A stretch of 23,774 nt of DNA from UM-FILTER-40-17 sp032251335 (GCA_032251335.1 JAVVDW010000026.1:1-23774), one strand, 5' to 3'. Shown: positions 6,498-14,697, counted from the first letter of the stretch. The notes: generated from the letters alone by a model not told the origin. Made by a program: numbers and translations.

Positions 6498-7214
6498 TTA
6501 ACTTTGATGAAATATTTTTCGCAAGTCGGTCTGAATAAATAGCATAAAAATAATCCTGTCAAAATTTCGGCCTCTGAAATGATTTTTGAAATAACCGGTT
6601 TCCACACGTACATTTTTATCAATTTGATAGCCAAACCCTCCAAACAATCTGTTTTGGCCAAAGACATCATCTTGAAAGTTCAAAAATATCTCATCATAGG
6701 CTGTTAAGAAAAATGTATTGGCTTCCATTTTACTGTGGTTGAGTGGCATACGCAACCACAACCACTGCCTGTATCTGCTTTCAAAATCATCGCTCCCGGG
6801 TGCAGACAGCCATCTTTCTTCTATGCGAAACCGATGGTTGAGCTGAAGCCTTCCCAAAGAACCGTTCACCCCCAATTGTTGTACCAATCGTCGCTCATGC
6901 GACACCCTTTCTTGTTCACCCTTGACAAAGGATTTGGTTTCAATATAATTGCCCGCCAACATCACGTGAACTTTTCTACTCACTTCATACCTGAGTCCAA
7001 GCAAAGCAAAGTGTTGTTGCAAATTATCGAAAAACTCATAATCTCTGAGCTGAAAGGTGGTGTTGAGTGTAAACTTTTCAGTTAGGCGACTTTTGTTATT
7101 GAAAAAAAGCCAAGTCCCCAATTTGTCCTCAGCACCTTGGGCATACACAGCGTGTGAAGAAAGAACGAAAAAGGCAATATAAATAAAAAATAGTGTGCCT
7201 CTGTTTGATTTCAT
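6498..7214 (-). CDS. DUF2490 outer-membrane protein
   Basis: A 238-aa secreted protein: signal peptide MKSNRGTLFFIYIAFFVLSSHAVYAQ (cleavage after Ala25 or near Gln26), then a body rich in alternating aromatic and polar residues, as expected for beta strands of an outer-membrane barrel. Family-typical motifs are LGTWLFFNNKSRLTEKFTL near the start, LGLRYEVSRKVHVMLAGNY, HRFRIEERW and RYRQWLWLRMPL in the middle, and the C-terminal LFGGFGYQIDKNVRVETGYF with an RGRNFDRIIFMLFIQTDL strand. DUF2490 proteins are common in Bacteroidota and have no known substrate. The gene has no close same-strand partner. A CRP-like palindrome lies 61-76 bp upstream of the start, which suggests regulated expression. 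Confidence 0.88.
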   Translation of the reverse strand: MKSNRGTLFFIYIAFFVLSSHAVYAQGAEDKLGTWLFFNNKSRLTEKFTLNTTFQLRDYEFFDNLQQHFALLGLRYEVSRKVHVMLAGNYIETKSFVKGEQERVSHERRLVQQLGVNGSLGRLQLNHRFRIEERWLSAPGSDDFESRYRQWLWLRMPLNHSKMEANTFFLTAYDEIFLNFQDDVFGQNRLFGGFGYQIDKNVRVETGYFKNHFRGRNFDRIIFMLFIQTDLRKIFHQS

Positions 7215-7274
7215 GTGTTTATATTATTTTTTTATCTGTCACACGGAACGCCCTAGGATAATCATGCGCCTGTG

Positions 7275-7290
7275 TGTGAATATTTTCACA
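7275..7290. promoter_or_regulatory. CRP-like palindrome TGTGA-N6-TCACA upstream of the DUF2490 gene
   Basis: TGTGAATATTTTCACA is a perfect match to the TGTGA-N6-TCACA pattern bound by CRP-type proteins. CGCC (7267-7270) and GGCG (7293-7296) flank it, so the whole segment could also fold as a hairpin. It lies between convergent/tandem minus-strand genes, upstream of the DUF2490 start at 7214. A Crp/Fnr-family regulator is encoded at 16998-17684. No clear -7 element is visible. Confidence 0.45.
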
Positions 7291-7326
7291 TGGGCGTTTA
7301 ATATAAAAAATGTGAATTGCAAATGT

Positions 7327-7368
7327 AAAAAGACTGTCTTAAACACAAGTGTAAAAGACAGTCTTTTT
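7327..7368 (-). terminator. Rho-independent terminator after the VPS10/BNR protein gene
   Basis: The arms AAAAAGACTGTCTT (7327-7340) and AAGACAGTCTTTTT (7355-7368) are perfect 14-bp complements around a 14-nt loop. It lies 18 bp past the stop of the 1059-aa gene. Confidence 0.9.
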
Positions 7369-7386
7369 ATAATTGCTAAGTGTTAA

Positions 7387-10300
7387 TTAGTTCGTGCTAA
7401 AAATCTTCGTCTCCTTAAACGGCGATGGAATTTGAGATTCTACGGCAGACTTGAAATTGGCCCAATCGGTTTGAAAAAATGCATTGGTTTTTTCAATGGC
7501 TTTGTCCAATTCGGCTTTGGCATGGTCTATCAATCTTTGCTCGGTGGTGGTAACAGCACCTCTTCTGCTATTGATATATCTATTGGCGGTGAACAGTCGG
7601 TTGGTCACATTGGGCTCCGGACTTCTTACGATGCCTTGCCTTTTGTCTTCTTTGGCAAAAAACAAATCTTGCAACTCGGTAATTTTCTTCAAAATGTCTT
7701 TGGTTGCTTTGATTTGATCTTTGAATTTCTCTTTGTCGGCTTTGGTCAAATCTTTTTGAAGGTCTTCGGCGGTTTGTTTGCTCTCTGCCAATTGTTTGGC
7801 GGCATCCGCAGCCACTCCCATATAAGACTCCAATTGTTTGGCAGCGTCGTATTTACTTTTGAGGTCATTAAGGGTCAACCCCAACCTCGGATCTGCTTCA
7901 ACTTTTACAGTAGTTTCATCTGAAAATGCACCATACGAAATTTTAACCTTGTATGTGCCCGGCAAAACATCTACGCCACCAAACTCACGGTTGTTTTTCC
8001 TGAGATTACGTGAAGGGCGTTCGCCGCTTTTCTCATTTAAGCCCCAGTAGATTCTGTGAAGTCCGTTTTCTTTCGGCACCGGATTTTTTAAGGTTCTGAT
8101 GAGTCTATCGCCATCATAAATATCTACTTGTATCGAATCTTTCTTGGATTTTTTCTCTGCTACCGAGTCTTTCTTCTCTGTATCATTTTCCGATTTTTTC
8201 TTAAAGAAATAAGATATGGCTGCACCGGAAGGCCTATTCTCTCCCTGAAATTCAGCATCACCGGGAAAACGCAAACCGGTGGGTTGCTGGTAAGTTGCCA
8301 AATAAGCCGTAGGAACCGGAAAAGCTTTGAGGTTTTGATTGAACACTGCCGAATTGGAAGCCATGGCTCGCAAAGGTCGAATGTCATCCAAGATGTAAAC
8401 TGCCCTGCCAAAAGTGCCAATGACCAAATCGTGTTCACGTGGGTGAATCACCAAATCTTTGGTTGAAACCGTCGGAAATCCGGCTGTCCATTTGTTCCAA
8501 ATTTTTCCGGCATCAAAACTCACATACAGTCCGTCATCTGCACCCAAAAACATAAGGTTCGGATTTTCTGTATCTTCCACTATGCTCAAAACAAAGCTTT
8601 TGATTTGGCTGTCATCGGCGATTCTTGTCCAAGTTTTTCCGTAATCTTTAGTTCGAAAGGCATAGGCAGCATAGTTAAACCTTCTGTAGTCATTGGCCAC
8701 CAAGAGTGCTTCTCCGGGATTTTGAGCAGACGCTTTTATTTGCGGAATCCAACTGCCCGAAGGCAATCCTTTGATATTTTTGGCGACATTGGTCCAGCTT
8801 TGTCCGCCGTCGCGTGTAATTTGCACATTGCCATCATCTGTACCCACCCAAATGACACCGCGTTCGGCTTTGGATGGTTCAATAACCAAAATGGTCGTGT
8901 GATTTTCGGCACCTGTAGCATCCATCGTAAGGCCGCCACTTTCGGATTGTTTTTGCTTTTCGGAATCGTTGGTTGTCAGATCCGGAGAAATGACGGCCCA
9001 AGTTTTGCCTTTGTCGGTACTTTTGTGTACAAATTGGCTTCCGAAATATATGGTATTGGAATCGAAAGGATCTTGACCAATGGCTGCATTCCAATTAAAT
9101 CTCAAAAACATTTCAGGATCCGGATGTGTGGGTTTCAAAAATTCGCTGTATCCGGTTTCTCTGTCATAACGCACCACGTTTCCTTGCTGAGACATCGCAT
9201 AACCGTATCTGGAATCATCCGGGTCGGGTACTACATCGAAGCCATCGCCAAAAGCCAATTCTTGCCAGTATGAATTCCGAATGCTCTGCTCCTTCCAAAC
9301 ATAAGCCGGACCACCCCAAGAACCGTTGTCTTGCAAACCGCCATATACGTTGTAGGGCAATTCGTTATCAACATTGATGTGGTAAAATTGCGCCAAGGGT
9401 AAATTTTCAATAAATCGCCAGGTTTTGCCGCCATCACGTGTCATATTAAAACCACCGTCATTGCCATCCATCATAATGTCCGGATTGATGGGATTCATAT
9501 ACCATGCATGGTGATCGGGATGTATGCCATTGTCCACGCCATATGCAGGCATCAAGGCCTCGAAGGATTTGCCACCGTCTTCGCTCACATTTACGAAAGT
9601 AAAAACACTGTAAACAATGTTTTCGTTTTTGGGATTCACAAAAAGATCGGAATAATAAAAAGGCCGGTTGCCAATTTCCTCCTTGTCATTTATTTTTTTC
9701 CACTTAAAACCGCCGTCTTCAGACTTGTACAATGCATTTTTCTTGGCCTCTACAAGGGCGTAAACTATTTTGGGATTGCTTGCAGCTATGGCGATACCTA
9801 TACGGCCTAAATCGCCTTTGGGCAGGCCGTCTTCATCGGTTCTTTTTTCCCAATTCTTACCGCCGTCATGGGTGACATATAACCCGGAACCGGGTCCGCC
9901 GGAATTAAAAAACCAAGGGTCGCGCTTGTGCTCCCACATCGCTGCAATGAGTTTGTTGGGGTTGGTGGGATCTATTACCAATTCCGCAGCACCAGTTTTG
10001 TTATTTACAAATAAAATTTTATTCCAGGTTTGTCCGCCATCTGTTGTTTTGTAAACCCCGCGCTCCGGATGCTCACCCCAAGGGGAACCAATCGCTGCTA
10101 CATAAACTACATCCGGATTGGTTGGATCTATCACCACCCTGTGGATGTGACGTGTTTTTTCCAAACCCATCAGTTTCCAATTTTTGCCGCCATCCAGAGA
10201 TTTGTATATGCCGTAACCGCCGTTGAGACTGTTGCGCGGATTGCCTTCGCCCGTGCCTACCCAAACCACACTGGGGTTGGATTGCTGAATGGCAACTGCA

Positions 10301-10566
10301 CCAATGGAAGCCGTGGCTTCCTTTTCAAAAATAGGCGTCCATGCCACGCCGCCGTTTTCAGATTTCCAAAGACCTCCGGAAGCCGTACCTACATAAATAA
10401 TATCCGGGTCTGTGTGCACTGCGTCTATGGCTGTGACACGCCCACTCATACCGGCAGGGCCAATGTTTCGGGCTTTGTAGTTTTTAAACAGCTCCATGTC
10501 CACTTTCTGGCCAAAAACCGGTAGTGTCAACAGTAAGCAGAGTAAGAATTGGATAGGTTTGTTCAT
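7387..10566 (-). CDS. Secreted VPS10/sortilin-like BNR-repeat protein
   Basis: A 1059-aa exported protein. The leader is MNKPIQFLLCLLLTLPVFGQ. Residues about 30-760 form a beta-propeller built from Asp-box repeats; I count at least eleven, such as SENGGVAW, SLDGGKNW, TTDGGQTW, THDGGKNW, TRDGGKTW and TRDGGQSW. This is the sortilin-VPS10/BNR architecture often annotated as glycosyl hydrolase or WD40/YVTN/BNR-like protein. A Lys/Asp-rich linker follows (EKKDSVAEKKSKKDS), then an immunoglobulin-like segment with VLPGTYKVKISYG and a helical C-terminal region (about 920-1040). No catalytic residues can be assigned and no clear type IX sorting domain is seen at the end. Homologues are widespread in Bacteroidota, but their substrate is unknown. 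Its terminator and the 78-bp upstream gap suggest a single-gene unit. Confidence 0.9.
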   Translation of the reverse strand: MNKPIQFLLCLLLTLPVFGQKVDMELFKNYKARNIGPAGMSGRVTAIDAVHTDPDIIYVGTASGGLWKSENGGVAWTPIFEKEATASIGAVAIQQSNPSVVWVGTGEGNPRNSLNGGYGIYKSLDGGKNWKLMGLEKTRHIHRVVIDPTNPDVVYVAAIGSPWGEHPERGVYKTTDGGQTWNKILFVNNKTGAAELVIDPTNPNKLIAAMWEHKRDPWFFNSGGPGSGLYVTHDGGKNWEKRTDEDGLPKGDLGRIGIAIAASNPKIVYALVEAKKNALYKSEDGGFKWKKINDKEEIGNRPFYYSDLFVNPKNENIVYSVFTFVNVSEDGGKSFEALMPAYGVDNGIHPDHHAWYMNPINPDIMMDGNDGGFNMTRDGGKTWRFIENLPLAQFYHINVDNELPYNVYGGLQDNGSWGGPAYVWKEQSIRNSYWQELAFGDGFDVVPDPDDSRYGYAMSQQGNVVRYDRETGYSEFLKPTHPDPEMFLRFNWNAAIGQDPFDSNTIYFGSQFVHKSTDKGKTWAVISPDLTTNDSEKQKQSESGGLTMDATGAENHTTILVIEPSKAERGVIWVGTDDGNVQITRDGGQSWTNVAKNIKGLPSGSWIPQIKASAQNPGEALLVANDYRRFNYAAYAFRTKDYGKTWTRIADDSQIKSFVLSIVEDTENPNLMFLGADDGLYVSFDAGKIWNKWTAGFPTVSTKDLVIHPREHDLVIGTFGRAVYILDDIRPLRAMASNSAVFNQNLKAFPVPTAYLATYQQPTGLRFPGDAEFQGENRPSGAAISYFFKKKSENDTEKKDSVAEKKSKKDSIQVDIYDGDRLIRTLKNPVPKENGLHRIYWGLNEKSGERPSRNLRKNNREFGGVDVLPGTYKVKISYGAFSDETTVKVEADPRLGLTLNDLKSKYDAAKQLESYMGVAADAAKQLAESKQTAEDLQKDLTKADKEKFKDQIKATKDILKKITELQDLFFAKEDKRQGIVRSPEPNVTNRLFTANRYINSRRGAVTTTEQRLIDHAKAELDKAIEKTNAFFQTDWANFKSAVESQIPSPFKETKIFSTN

Positions 10567-10644
10567 TTTTTAAGGATTATATTGGTTATAAAGTGCCACT
10601 AATTTACTCAAAATGAAAACACAGTGTCTTAAAGAGATGTTAAT

Positions 10645-11211
10645 TCAACTTTCTGATTCATGTTTTTTCTTTCGAATGCGCTTGGGATTGTACCACAACC
10701 AAAAGCCGCTGAATGAAAGCAATATCAAACTAGATGCGCTGAGTGTGGTGTAAATCAATTTTAATTCATCGCCGGGTGTACCTATGAAATAATCTAAGAT
10801 AGAACCGTCGTGTATTTTTTCAATAATATCCGACCCACGGGTAGAAACTGATAAAATTTTACCTGTTTGCAAATCGAGTTGTACTTCTTGGAAGTAGTTG
10901 ACAAAACGGATTTTAACAATCCCTTTATCAGGCCGAACGTCCATTCTGTCGATGGTTTCATCTAAATGTAAAGAATCAGAGACATATTTCTGAGCAATGT
11001 CGGTGAGTTTGTCCAACGATAACCATGCCGATGTTTGGGCCGTCATTCCTTTTTGTGTGGGCGGCAACAGAGATGTTTGTTTTTTCCAGCCAAGCAACAA
11101 GCCGGTGCTGCCAATGATAAACATAAAAACCAAGGCCGGCAGGGCTATCCATTTGTGAATGGCTCTGTACGTGCGGGTTCTTTTTGAGATGATTTTAATT
11201 TTTTTGTCCAT
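10645..11211 (-). CDS. PepSY-associated membrane protein
   Basis: A 188-aa protein starting MDKKIKIISKRTRTYRAIHKW; a TTG two codons upstream would also be in frame, but the ATG at 11211 is preferred. Membrane helix 1 is about residues 21-43 (WIALPALVFMFIIGSTGLLLGW). A periplasmic PepSY-like segment follows (about 60-145) with VRPDKGIVKIRFVNYFQEVQ and LQTGKILSVS. Helix 2 is about 152-172 (LIYTTLSASSLILLSFSGFWLWY), ending in a basic tail. The RxIHKW and SGFWLWYNPK motifs are those of the PepSY_TM family, which includes iron-siderophore-related reductases and membrane proteins of unknown role. The start is 7 bp after the bshC stop, so the two are translated from one mRNA. A link with thiol or iron chemistry is inference. 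Confidence 0.87.
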   Translation of the reverse strand: MDKKIKIISKRTRTYRAIHKWIALPALVFMFIIGSTGLLLGWKKQTSLLPPTQKGMTAQTSAWLSLDKLTDIAQKYVSDSLHLDETIDRMDVRPDKGIVKIRFVNYFQEVQLDLQTGKILSVSTRGSDIIEKIHDGSILDYFIGTPGDELKLIYTTLSASSLILLSFSGFWLWYNPKRIRKKKHESES

Positions 11212-11218
11212 GGCCAAA

Positions 11219-12820
11219 TCACAGTCTTATCACATCAAAACAGGGTTGAAGCGGATTGAACATGTCCATAGCATTTTCAATAAATGCCTCACCGTATTGC
11301 AGGTAATATTCGGAGAAATTGTCGTGTCGTTCCTGTAAACTTCCGGAAGGGAAAAGTGATTCTTGTAGTTTTTCAAGTCGGTTTACCTCATCCTGCAGCT
11401 TTCTTTTCTGAGCCTTGAGCAATCTTTTTTCCAACTTTTCAAGTCCTTTGATTTGCTTGGCTTCTTGGGCGCGTACAGCTCCTAAAAAGGATGCATCTGT
11501 CTTTTCAGCTATATCGTACAAAGCCTTGAATTGTGCTTTCAGGTGGTTTTTCTGGATGGTGAAATCAATGGGGATATCCGAAATCTGTCGAATTTTTTTA
11601 TCGATGAGTTCCTCTCGACGCAAAAACAAATCGGAAACAGTAAGCTCGATTTTTTCTAGTTTTTCAGATACTTTTTCGGGAACAACCAGTGCCGCATTTC
11701 TGTGTAATAAAATCGGGAAAGGAATACCAAAATGTGCGAAAGTTGATTTGAGCTGCAACCAATAGGCCAATTCACCGCCACCGCCTATATAGCAAAGGTT
11801 GGGTAAAATAAGTTCTTGATATACAGGCCGGAGCATCACATTCGGACTGAATCGTTCCGGATGGTCATGGAGTGTTTTGAGTATTTCTGCCTCGGTAAAC
11901 TTGAGCGAAGTGCCTTCTACAAAATACAACGATTTTTGTACGTCTTTCTCTATACGTCCTCTGTGGCTTTCTGTCAAATAAAACAAGTTTATTTTTCTGG
12001 GGTTCACTTGTATGTGATAGCCGGCAGCTTCTATTTTCTTTACAGTTTCCGAAACTTTATCAAAGGTGGGTGAATGCAATAGTTCTTTTTTCACTACCGT
12101 AGCGAAAAGCGATTTAAGCTTCACTTCATTTGCGTCAATAACCACCAGTCCGGTTTCGCCAAAAAGCGCATTGACGAGATACCGCGTGGCATCTGCCAAG
12201 TTGTGATGTTTGATATAGGCTTCTTCAAAGAGTTGCTGTAATTGAAGTGCATTTTTGCTCCTACCGCTACAGCTTTTAAAAACTTCAAAGGTGTTTTCTA
12301 ATCCTTCTGTAGAAAAATGGCCAACAGCACCGGATGCCGAACTGTTCCAAGAAATTTTTTTGTGGTCAAAATGAAAGTAATTGATTTCTTCAAAATCGTG
12401 GTCTTCGGTAGCCATCCAAAAAATAGGGACTATTTTTTTGTCGGGATGTGCTTTTTCAAGTTCACGTGCCAATTTGATGGTTGAAATAATTTTGTAGATA
12501 AAATACAGCGGGCCGCCAAATAGGTTGAGTTGATGACCGGTGGTGACCGTAAACGTATTTTCGGACGTGAGCGAAGCGATGTTTGCGGCCGTTTGTTCGC
12601 TGGTGGTTAGTGCACTATACTGCTCTTGAAGTACAGTAACCAGTATTTTCCTGATTTCGGCTGAAAATGATTCTTTTTTTTCTGCCAACTGCAAGTCAAA
12701 TTGAAGTAATTCGGGAAAACGCCCGTAAAGATTTTCAACAGCGGGCTGCCGGATGAGGTAATCTTTAATCAGATCGGTTAGAAATCGGGTTTGTTGTAGC
12801 GGGATACAGTCAGCAGGCAT
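11219..12820 (-). CDS. bshC: Bacillithiol biosynthesis cysteine-adding enzyme BshC
   Basis: A 533-aa cytosolic protein of the usual BshC length (about 530-540 aa). It performs the last step of bacillithiol synthesis, adding cysteine to glucosaminyl-malate. Family features: the N-terminal region with VTTGHQLNLFGGPLYFIYKIISTI (about 95-118), the HxGH-like nucleotide site; PIFWMATEDHDFEEINYFHF (about 132-151); LRPVYQELILPNLCYIGGGGELAYWLQL (about 329-356); and a long coiled-coil segment near the C-terminus (about 440-490) ending FSEYYLQYGEAFIE. bshA and bshB are not in the window, as is usual for Bacteroidota. The PepSY gene follows at once. The start at 12820 is preceded by a perfect -7 element. 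Confidence 0.96.
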   Translation of the reverse strand: MPADCIPLQQTRFLTDLIKDYLIRQPAVENLYGRFPELLQFDLQLAEKKESFSAEIRKILVTVLQEQYSALTTSEQTAANIASLTSENTFTVTTGHQLNLFGGPLYFIYKIISTIKLARELEKAHPDKKIVPIFWMATEDHDFEEINYFHFDHKKISWNSSASGAVGHFSTEGLENTFEVFKSCSGRSKNALQLQQLFEEAYIKHHNLADATRYLVNALFGETGLVVIDANEVKLKSLFATVVKKELLHSPTFDKVSETVKKIEAAGYHIQVNPRKINLFYLTESHRGRIEKDVQKSLYFVEGTSLKFTEAEILKTLHDHPERFSPNVMLRPVYQELILPNLCYIGGGGELAYWLQLKSTFAHFGIPFPILLHRNAALVVPEKVSEKLEKIELTVSDLFLRREELIDKKIRQISDIPIDFTIQKNHLKAQFKALYDIAEKTDASFLGAVRAQEAKQIKGLEKLEKRLLKAQKRKLQDEVNRLEKLQESLFPSGSLQERHDNFSEYYLQYGEAFIENAMDMFNPLQPCFDVIRL

Positions 12821-12840
12821 GCAGTTGTTTGTTTGGCAAA

Positions 12841-12848
12841 CAAATATA
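12841..12848 (-). promoter_or_regulatory. -7 promoter element for bshC
   Basis: Reverse-strand TATATTTG is a perfect TAnnTTTG match 20 bp before the bshC ATG. It overlaps a 7-bp inverted repeat, TTTGTTT (12828-12834) and AAACAAA (12838-12844), at the expected transcript start. No -33 element is obvious. Confidence 0.55.
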
Positions 12849-12900
12849 AGGTAAACTATAAGAGTCGGTGGTTTTGTTTAACAATTCTTTAAAAGAGGTT

Positions 12901-14097
12901 TCAGGAAACGTATGTTTTTAAATATTGGTAACGCTTGGTGAGTTCTCCGTCTTGGGTAATACGGGCACGTTCCAGAATACCGTCGGCGTCTCCATCAAAA
13001 AAAGCCGGGATAATGCGTTCTACAAATTGCTTTGAAAAACCTTCGCTGGCGTCTTTAGGCAATTCGCAAGGCAAATTGTCCACGGCCATTACGGCTATGG
13101 CGTCCGGTTTGGTGAAATCCGTTTCCTTTCCAGTGTTTCGGTCAACGCCGTAAATGGGTTCGGCTATGGTAGAAGCGCGCAAGGTGGTGGGAATGGGAAT
13201 ATGTATATCACAAGAAATGTCTGCGATAACCGATAGTTTGAATGTTTTGTCTCTGATATCGGCCAAATTGAAGAAAACGGGGGCACCATTTCCGTAAAAA
13301 TGTCCGGCAATATATAGGTCAGCTGCACGGGCATATCTCAGAAAATTTGCTTCGTACAACTCCGGATTTTTGTAAAACTCGGATTTGCTTCCAGGCTGCC
13401 CGTCTCTGCGCTTGTTGTATTTGAGCACATCTATATGGGCAAAAACGGCTTTGTCAAAGCTTTCATCTAAAAAAGATTTGGCAGATACTTCTGCCAACCC
13501 GGCAGCCAAGAGTATTTCTCTGACACCCGCGCCTACCCTTCCTTTACCGGTAACCACTACTTTGGTTTGTTTGAGTGGCAAATGGGCAAGTTGCGCCTTG
13601 AGGGAAGCAGCATCGGGTAAGTCTGACGCTTTGGGCAAAGAAAACTTTTGGGTTTTGAGCCCGTATGCACGCAGGCCGTTGTAGGCACCCACCAAACCTG
13701 CATAGTAGCCAAAGGCCACCAAACGAATGCCGTTTGAATCGGTAAAAGTTTCGTGGTCGTAGAGTTCGATATTGAGGTCGATTATTTTTCTGAGCAAGTT
13801 GCGGTTATAGGGCTGCTGCTTGATGGTATGTGAGAAAAAGATATATTTTTTTTGAGGAATTAAGTGTTTTTCAGGCACTTCCTTCACGCCCAACAACACA
13901 TCGCAATCGGATAGGTCTTTGGTGACTTTAACGCCTTGTTCACGATAGGCATCATCTGAAAAAACACGGATGGCAGAAGGTTCTACACAAATATCCAATT
14001 CGGGGTAGGTTATCATCAATTTTTTACAATCTACGGGGGTGAGTGCTACACGTCTGTCCGGCGGTGATTTTCGCTCTGCAATGATGCCTATTCTCAT
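12901..14097 (-). CDS. AlaDH/PNT-family dehydrogenase, lysine-ketoglutarate-reductase-like
   Basis: A 398-aa NAD(P)-dependent enzyme. The N-terminal AlaDH/PNT domain (1-130) has the substrate motifs ERKSPPDRRVALTP (8-21), VKEV around K72, and FFSHTIKQQPYN (87-98). The SHTxKxQPYN pattern is typical of lysine-ketoglutarate reductase domains rather than alanine dehydrogenases. A Rossmann domain follows, with VVVTGKGRVGAGVREILLAAG (about 180-200). Later motifs include VIADISCDIHIPIPTTLRAST and VDNLPCELP, also seen in the saccharopine dehydrogenase group. The likely reaction is reversible condensation of lysine and 2-oxoglutarate to saccharopine, but alanine dehydrogenase-like activity cannot be excluded. 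The partner saccharopine dehydrogenase (glutamate-forming) is not in this window. The gene lies 80 bp upstream of bshC with no clear terminator between. Confidence 0.82.
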   Translation of the reverse strand: MRIGIIAERKSPPDRRVALTPVDCKKLMITYPELDICVEPSAIRVFSDDAYREQGVKVTKDLSDCDVLLGVKEVPEKHLIPQKKYIFFSHTIKQQPYNRNLLRKIIDLNIELYDHETFTDSNGIRLVAFGYYAGLVGAYNGLRAYGLKTQKFSLPKASDLPDAASLKAQLAHLPLKQTKVVVTGKGRVGAGVREILLAAGLAEVSAKSFLDESFDKAVFAHIDVLKYNKRRDGQPGSKSEFYKNPELYEANFLRYARAADLYIAGHFYGNGAPVFFNLADIRDKTFKLSVIADISCDIHIPIPTTLRASTIAEPIYGVDRNTGKETDFTKPDAIAVMAVDNLPCELPKDASEGFSKQFVERIIPAFFDGDADGILERARITQDGELTKRYQYLKTYVS

Positions 14098-14228
14098 TTG
14101 TGAATCTTTAAGATGTTCCTATTGGTTATAAAACCAATATTTAGACGTCAAAAATAAGGATTTTATCACAAAATAGATTGCGATTGCTTTTCTTTATTCG
14201 CTGTCTAAAATATTTGGCAAAGTATTTG

Positions 14229-14236
14229 TACATTTG
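14229..14236 (+). promoter_or_regulatory. -7 promoter element for tmRNA
   Basis: TACATTTG is a perfect TAnnTTTG match ending 27 bp before the mature tmRNA 5' end. This leaves a short leader to be removed, presumably by RNase P. A TTTG at 14213-14216 is closer than usual for a -33 element. Confidence 0.55.
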
Positions 14237-14262
14237 CCATCCGAAAAAGTTCTTTTATTTAT

Positions 14263-14657
14263 GGGGTCGACCGGTTTTGACAGCAAGTCGGTATCTGACA
14301 GTAAGCACGTCGAGCGATGAAACCCTGCTCGTTAATCTCGATTTCAAACCTTTAAACGGCGAGTCTAACTACGCTCTTGCTGCCTAATCCGAATCACAGT
14401 AGGATTGAGCCATGTCCCCGCTAGGCGGGGAGGCGAGATTTCTCCGAAAAGCCTTGATTGGCGGCGTTTCATCAGGAGAAACCGTAAAAGTCAATATAGA
14501 AAAGGTAAGGCTTCGGTACTTTTTTGAAACCAAAGAAGCTAAGCACTTTGTGGCGCGTTTTCGGCCTGGCATAGTGACGAAAATCAATCGGAAACTAAAC
14601 GTGTAGAAAGCTTTTGGGTAGCTTGTTTGGACGAGAGTTCGATTCTCTCCGACTCCA
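14263..14657 (+). ncRNA. ssrA: Transfer-messenger RNA (tmRNA)
   Basis: The 5' end GGGGTCGACCGGTTTTGACAG and the 3' end GAGAGTTCGATTCTCTCCGACTCCA form the tRNA-like domain. The 7-bp acceptor stem pairs 14263-14269 (GGGGTCG) with 14650-14656 (CGACTCC), with one G-U pair; the T arm GAGAG-TTCGATT-CTCTC is intact. The reading frame at 14358-14387 encodes the tag GESNYALAA followed by TAA, so the added tag is A-GESNYALAA, the type found in Bacteroidota. The CCA end is not encoded after discriminator A14657. The RNA rescues stalled ribosomes and marks the unfinished protein for proteolysis. The length, 395 nt, is normal. Open frames on either strand here are artefacts. Confidence 0.97.
14358..14387 (+). 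CDS. tmRNA tag reading frame (GESNYALAA)
   Basis: Ten codons inside ssrA: GGC GAG TCT AAC TAC GCT CTT GCT GCC TAA. The hydrophobic ALAA end is the degron recognised by ClpXP-type proteases. The Ser at position 3 varies between relatives (Asn in some). Confidence 0.9.
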   Translation, partial: GESNYALAA

Positions 14658-14662
14658 CTTCT

Positions 14663-14697
14663 AATCCTCATAAACTTAGTGTTTATGAGGATTTTTT
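14663..14697 (+). terminator. Rho-independent terminator of ssrA
   Basis: The arms AATCCTCATAAAC (14663-14675) and GTTTATGAGGATT (14681-14693) are perfect 13-bp complements with a TTAGT loop, followed by T residues. It starts 6 bp after the tmRNA. Confidence 0.95.

Noticed and set aside
8605..9273. 222-codon plus-strand frame inside the VPS10/BNR gene
   Set aside because: It is a shadow of the repetitive minus-strand gene, with no domain features.
10580..10592. 13-mer TATTGGTTATAAA shared with 14120-14132, both in leaders of minus-strand genes
   Set aside because: In an AT-rich window of this size a few shared 13-mers are expected by chance.
14412..14606. 64-codon plus-strand frame inside the tmRNA
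   Set aside because: It lies wholly within the structured tmRNA after the tag stop codon.
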